In this document: piece after piece, positions 61,013 to 64,000 of the stretch
Position numbering within the stretch: the first letter of the stretch is position 1
Layout of the letters: every line of letters starts with the position of its first letter
Assembly: GCF_025151535.1 (NCBI RefSeq)
Contig: NZ_CP102288.1
Span: forward strand, 2,551,501-2,615,500
DNA length: 64,000 nt
Direction: 5' to 3'
From: Segatella copri DSM 18205
GTDB lineage: Bacteria > Bacteroidota > Bacteroidia > Bacteroidales > Bacteroidaceae
Made by a program: the position numbers and the translations under genes
Notes under the pieces: generated by a model
Seen by the model: only the letters and a program-made list of their open reading frames with translations
Told to the model about the DNA's origin: nothing
Databases searched by the model: none

Positions 61013-61514
61013 TAAAAAGCCGATGACCGAGCAGCAGGCGCTCCTGAAGCTCACCACCCTCTGCACCCAAGCCGAACATTGCTCGCAAGAGATGATCGAC
61101 AAGATGAAGAAGTGGGAACTGCCCGAAGATGCCATCGCCAGAAACATGGAATTCCTGACCGAGAAGAAATTCATCGACGACGAACGTTTCGCACGCTTCT
61201 TTATCAACGACAAGATAAAATACAACAAGTGGGGACGCCGGAAGGTGGAACAGGCGCTGTGGATGAAACATATTCCGAAGGACATCTCTGACCCTATCTT
61301 CGAAGAGATTGAAGACGACCTGTATATGGAAACCCTCCTGCCCCTGATGAAAAACAAATATAAAACCATCAAGGCAAAGAACGACTATGAACGCTCGATG
61401 AAACTCATCCGCTTTGCCCTGGGAAGAGGATACAACATGGAGGTTATCCACAAATGCATCGACCGGATGAAGGAAGAAGATCTGGGAGACATCGATTTCG
61501 AAGAGGAATTCTAA
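60987..61514 (+). CDS. recX: Regulatory protein RecX
   Basis: Inhibits or modulates RecA filaments. 175 residues with three-helix RecX repeats: MIDKMKKWELPEDAIARNMEFL, KFIDDERFARFFINDKIKYNKWGRRKVEQAL and the end YNMEVIHKCIDRM. The first 12 residues (MFKSQSSKYKKP) are encoded by the heptad repeat; MTEQQALLKLTTLC at 61023 is an equally good or better start. It is placed between prmC and comF on one strand with short gaps, so an operon is likely. Confidence 0.88.
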   Translation: MFKSQSSKYKKPMTEQQALLKLTTLCTQAEHCSQEMIDKMKKWELPEDAIARNMEFLTEKKFIDDERFARFFINDKIKYNKWGRRKVEQALWMKHIPKDISDPIFEEIEDDLYMETLLPLMKNKYKTIKAKNDYERSMKLIRFALGRGYNMEVIHKCIDRMKEEDLGDIDFEEEF

Positions 61515-61563
61515 AGCAAAGCATCAAGTTCAATATCCGAACCTCAAAATTGAGAGTAAAGCC

Positions 61564-62295
61564 ATGCGTACCAGCCTGTTAAGAGACATATTAGATTTAT
61601 TCTTCCCCCGAACCTGCGCCATCTGTGGAAATGTGCTCGCTGGCGGGGAGGAGATGATATGCATAAAATGTCTGTTCCGCATGCCGGGAACCGATACCTG
61701 GAAACAGCCCTACGACAACGAGATGGCAAAACTCTTCTGGCATCTGATTCCCATCGAACGCTGCTGCGCTCTCTTCCATCACATCAGCCATGCCACATCG
61801 GCTAGAGCCGTCTACCAGCTGAAATACATGCATCATCCAGAAATGGGAATCTATCTGGGCAGAATGCTGGCAAAGAAGGGGTTAGGCATTCAGTTCTTCG
61901 ACGGAATAGACGCCATCATCCCCATCCCGCTCACCCGAAAACGAGAAAAAGAACGCGGCTATAACCAGAGCCTTCTCATCGCCAAAGGCATCCAGCAACT
62001 CACCCATCTGACCATCATCAAGGATGCCGTAAGAAGGAAAAAGTTTAGCGAAAGCCAAACCCACAAGAACCGGCAGGAAAGACAGGAAAACGTGAGCCAG
62101 GTTTTTGAAGCCGCAGCAACCTATCATGACGGGCAGGGCGAGCACCCCATCACGCAACTTGAGGGCAAACATATCCTCATCATCGACGACGTATGCACCA
62201 CCGGAGCCACCATCATCTCCTGTGCGGAAACCCTGATAAAAGCAGCCGGAAAGATGAAGATAAGCGTGCTGACTGTAGGTTTCGCACACGACTAA
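61564..62295 (+). CDS. comF: ComF-family phosphoribosyltransferase-like protein
   Basis: ComFC-like protein, linked to DNA uptake or DNA transactions in several bacteria. 243 residues: N-terminal double zinc ribbon with CAICGNVLAGGEEMICIKCLF, PIPLTRKREKERGYNQSLLIAKGI, and the type I phosphoribosyltransferase loop ILIIDDVCTTGATIISCAETL. Follows recX by 49 bases. Confidence 0.92.
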   Translation: MRTSLLRDILDLFFPRTCAICGNVLAGGEEMICIKCLFRMPGTDTWKQPYDNEMAKLFWHLIPIERCCALFHHISHATSARAVYQLKYMHHPEMGIYLGRMLAKKGLGIQFFDGIDAIIPIPLTRKREKERGYNQSLLIAKGIQQLTHLTIIKDAVRRKKFSESQTHKNRQERQENVSQVFEAAATYHDGQGEHPITQLEGKHILIIDDVCTTGATIISCAETLIKAAGKMKISVLTVGFAHD

Positions 62296-62362
62296 AGGCC
62301 CTTTTTGCCGAGAGTTAAAACATTTTAACCCTAAATATAGCCGCCGTGTGCAAAAATCATTG

Positions 62363-62370
62363 TACCTTTG
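62363..62370 (+). promoter_or_regulatory. -7 promoter box of pyrE
   Basis: TACCTTTG, 36 bases before the pyrE start. Confidence 0.6.
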
Positions 62371-62406
62371 CAAAATAATTAATAATAATTTAATCCTTTA
62401 AAGATT

Positions 62407-63039
62407 ATGGACAAACTGAAGAAAGAATTCGCATCTAAGTTATTGAAAGTAAAGGCTATCAAGTTGCAGCCTAATGATCCATTCACATGGGCTTCTGGCT
62501 GGAAGTCACCATTCTATTGCGATAACCGCAAGACTCTCTCATTCCCAGAACTCCGCAATTATGTAAAGCTTGAGCTCGTTCACGCTATCCTGGAGCAGTT
62601 CCCAGAGGCTGATGCTGTAGCCGGAGTAGCTACTGGTGCCATCGCGCAGGGTGCTTTGGTTGCTGACGAACTGAACATGCCTTTCGTATACGTTCGTTCT
62701 AAACCAAAGGATCACGGTATGCAGAACCTCATCGAAGGTCAGCTCGACCCTAAGGCTAAGGTTGTGGTAGTAGAAGACTTGATTTCTACCGGCGGCAGCT
62801 CTCTCAAGGCAGTAGAAGCTCTCCGCAAGAACGGCAACGAGATTGTGGGCATGGTAGCTAGCTACACCTATGGTTTCCCTATCGCCGAGAAGGCTTTTGC
62901 TGATGCTAACGTAAAGCTGGTTACTTTGACCGACTATGAGCACGTAGTGGCAGAGGCTCTGGAGACGGGCTATATCAAGCAGGAAGATGTAGAGCTGCTC
63001 CACGAGTGGCGCAAGGACCCAGCTAACTGGAAGAAGTAA
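62407..63039 (+). CDS. pyrE: Orotate phosphoribosyltransferase
   Basis: Joins orotate and PRPP to OMP in pyrimidine synthesis. 210 residues with FTWASGWKSPFYCDNRKTLS, VAGVATGAIAQGALVADEL, YVRSKPKDHGMQNLIEG and the PRPP loop VVVVEDLISTGGSSLKAVEAL. Followed after 19 bases by the SRPBCC gene, so they are cotranscribed. Confidence 0.95.
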   Translation: MDKLKKEFASKLLKVKAIKLQPNDPFTWASGWKSPFYCDNRKTLSFPELRNYVKLELVHAILEQFPEADAVAGVATGAIAQGALVADELNMPFVYVRSKPKDHGMQNLIEGQLDPKAKVVVVEDLISTGGSSLKAVEALRKNGNEIVGMVASYTYGFPIAEKAFADANVKLVTLTDYEHVVAEALETGYIKQEDVELLHEWRKDPANWKK

Positions 63040-63058
63040 TCAAGCTGACCCATCAATA

Positions 63059-63520
63059 ATGAGTACAAGTACATTCGAAAGTAATATCAAACAGATTCCT
63101 CACAAGCAGGAATCTGTTTACCGTACATTGAGCGATCTGAACAACCTGCAGATGCTCAAAGACCGCTTCGAGCAGGTGAAAGAGCAGATTCCTGAGGACA
63201 AGAGAAAGGAAATGGAAAAGCTGAAGGACCTCAAGTTTGATAGCGACAGCATCTCTATCACAGCACCTATGGTGGGTGAAATCAAGATGCGCATCATCGA
63301 CCGCGAGGAGCCTAAGACCATCAAGTTTGAAACAGAAAACAGCCCTGTTCCTTTCAACTTCTGGATTCAGCTGCTCCCTACAGGCGAGTTCTCATGCAAA
63401 ATGAAACTCACCATCAAGGCAGAACTTAACATGTTTATCAAGGGTATGGTGAAGAAGCCATTGCAGGAAGGCATCGAAAAAATTGCTGATGCGCTTGCGA
63501 TGATTCCTTACCAGGATTAA
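63059..63520 (+). CDS. SRPBCC-fold protein
   Basis: 153 residues, MSTSTFESNIKQIPHKQESVYRTLSDLNNLQMLKDRFE: helix-grip (START/polyketide cyclase-like) fold by pattern, with the long C-terminal helix KKPLQEGIEKIADALAMIPYQD. The ligand is unknown. A pyrE-SRPBCC-argH order is, as far as I recall, usual in Bacteroidales. Confidence 0.8.
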   Translation: MSTSTFESNIKQIPHKQESVYRTLSDLNNLQMLKDRFEQVKEQIPEDKRKEMEKLKDLKFDSDSISITAPMVGEIKMRIIDREEPKTIKFETENSPVPFNFWIQLLPTGEFSCKMKLTIKAELNMFIKGMVKKPLQEGIEKIADALAMIPYQD

Positions 63521-63534
63521 TAAATAAAGAAATT

Positions 63535-64000
63535 ATGGCACATAAACTTTGGGAAAAGAACTTCGAAGTAAACAAGGAAATTGAAAGATTCACCGTAGGA
63601 AGAGACCGCGAGCTCGACCTCTATCTCGCCAAGTATGACGTGCTGGGCAGTATGGCACACATCACCATGCTCGAAAGCATCGGACTCCTGGAGAAAGATG
63701 AACTCACCCAGCTCCTTGCCGAACTGAAAAACATCTACGCCATCGCCGACAAGGGCGAATTCGTAATAGAAGACGGCGTGGAAGACGTTCATTCCCAGGT
63801 AGAACTGATGCTCACCCAGAAACTGGGCGACATGGGCAAGAAGATTCATTCGGGTAGATCACGCAACGACCAGGTTCTCGTAGACCTCAAACTCTTCACC
63901 CGTCATGAGTTGAAGGAGATTGTGGACGCCGTGAAGATTCTCTTCGACGAGCTGATTCAGAAGAGCAACCAGTATAAGGACGTGCTGATGCCGGGCTACA
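63535..64000 (+). CDS. argH: Argininosuccinate lyase, N-terminal part (cut by window edge)
   Basis: Last step of arginine synthesis: splits argininosuccinate into arginine and fumarate. The visible 155 residues begin MAHKLWEKNFEVNKEIERFTVG and contain EDVHSQVELMLTQKLGDMGKKIHSGRSRNDQV, with the substrate-binding SGRSRNDQ loop of the family. It starts 14 bases after the SRPBCC gene stop; the rest lies beyond the window. Confidence 0.95.
   Translation, partial: MAHKLWEKNFEVNKEIERFTVGRDRELDLYLAKYDVLGSMAHITMLESIGLLEKDELTQLLAELKNIYAIADKGEFVIEDGVEDVHSQVELMLTQKLGDMGKKIHSGRSRNDQVLVDLKLFTRHELKEIVDAVKILFDELIQKSNQYKDVLMPGY

Overview
The window looks like a chromosomal segment of a gut Bacteroidales, most like Prevotella/Segatella (P. 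copri-type). Grounds: almost every gene start is preceded by the Bacteroidetes -7 box TAnnTTTG (TAACTTTG, TATCTTTG, TACCTTTG), often with TTTG or TTG 19-20 bp upstream. There is a type III glutamine synthetase, exported glycoside hydrolases of families GH2, GH51, GH97 and GH127, a TonB-dependent receptor, and several AAA/DUF4143-type ATPases. No rRNA, tRNA or CRISPR array was seen.

Layout. 1-2360: ribosomal cluster rplM-rpsI-rpsB-tsf (minus; tsf cut by the window edge) behind a structured leader. 2500-5850: a decayed patch with transposase and integrase remnants, an intact Fur-type regulator with a QueD-like enzyme, and a collapsed AAA ATPase. 6350-23500: glnN and four secreted hydrolases for arabinose-, galactose- and glucose-containing glycans (GH51, GH2, GH127, GH97), interleaved with argS, an RNase H-like gene and a HAD phosphatase. 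23600-26100: ilvA, ridA and an orphan ABC ATPase. 26100-29020: repeat-rich DNA and an AAA/PD-(D/E)XK gene. 29080-32050: a LytTR/TPR-histidine-kinase pair. 32200-39200: RluA-type synthase, AspT-family transporter, PfkB kinase, SF1 helicase. 39200-43600: a MATE remnant, two DUF4143 ATPases and a 1.5-kb repeat block. 43600-46300: a His-rich exported protein and a TonB receptor. 46400-58210: an NtrC-type two-component system, a HEPN/MNT pair, and a TolC-HlyD-permease-ATPase export operon whose permease is split by an insertion sequence. 58900-64000: ribD, prmC, recX, comF, pyrE, a SRPBCC protein and the start of argH.

The most unusual content is between the genes. Six intergenic blocks (about 5099-5221, 5964-6139, 8640-8727, 17871-18068, 26159-26422, 58561-58648) are built on a 22-bp lattice, in most cases made of two 11-bp half-units. 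Five keep the register exactly and the first averages 22.5 bp. Neighbouring units resemble each other, but separate arrays mostly share no sequence; the exception is the last block, which matches the start of the 17871 array. Two of the AAA ATPase genes are preceded by three direct copies of a locus-specific motif at exactly 33-bp spacing (3 x 11). A tandem set of three hairpin modules (41226-41975) has a constant AT-rich centre but different, self-complementary arms. Conserved spacing with free sequence is the pattern I consider possibly undescribed.

Regulatory logic can be read at the export operon. A 15-bp palindrome GTCYAAY-N-RTTRGAC lies once before the sigma-54 activator gene and twice upstream of tolC, where a good -24/-12 promoter follows. 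The linked two-component system therefore probably drives the efflux operon. Removing the IS with one copy of its TTAA target restores an unbroken 798-residue permease, so the insertion is recent and the operon is probably inactive in this strain.
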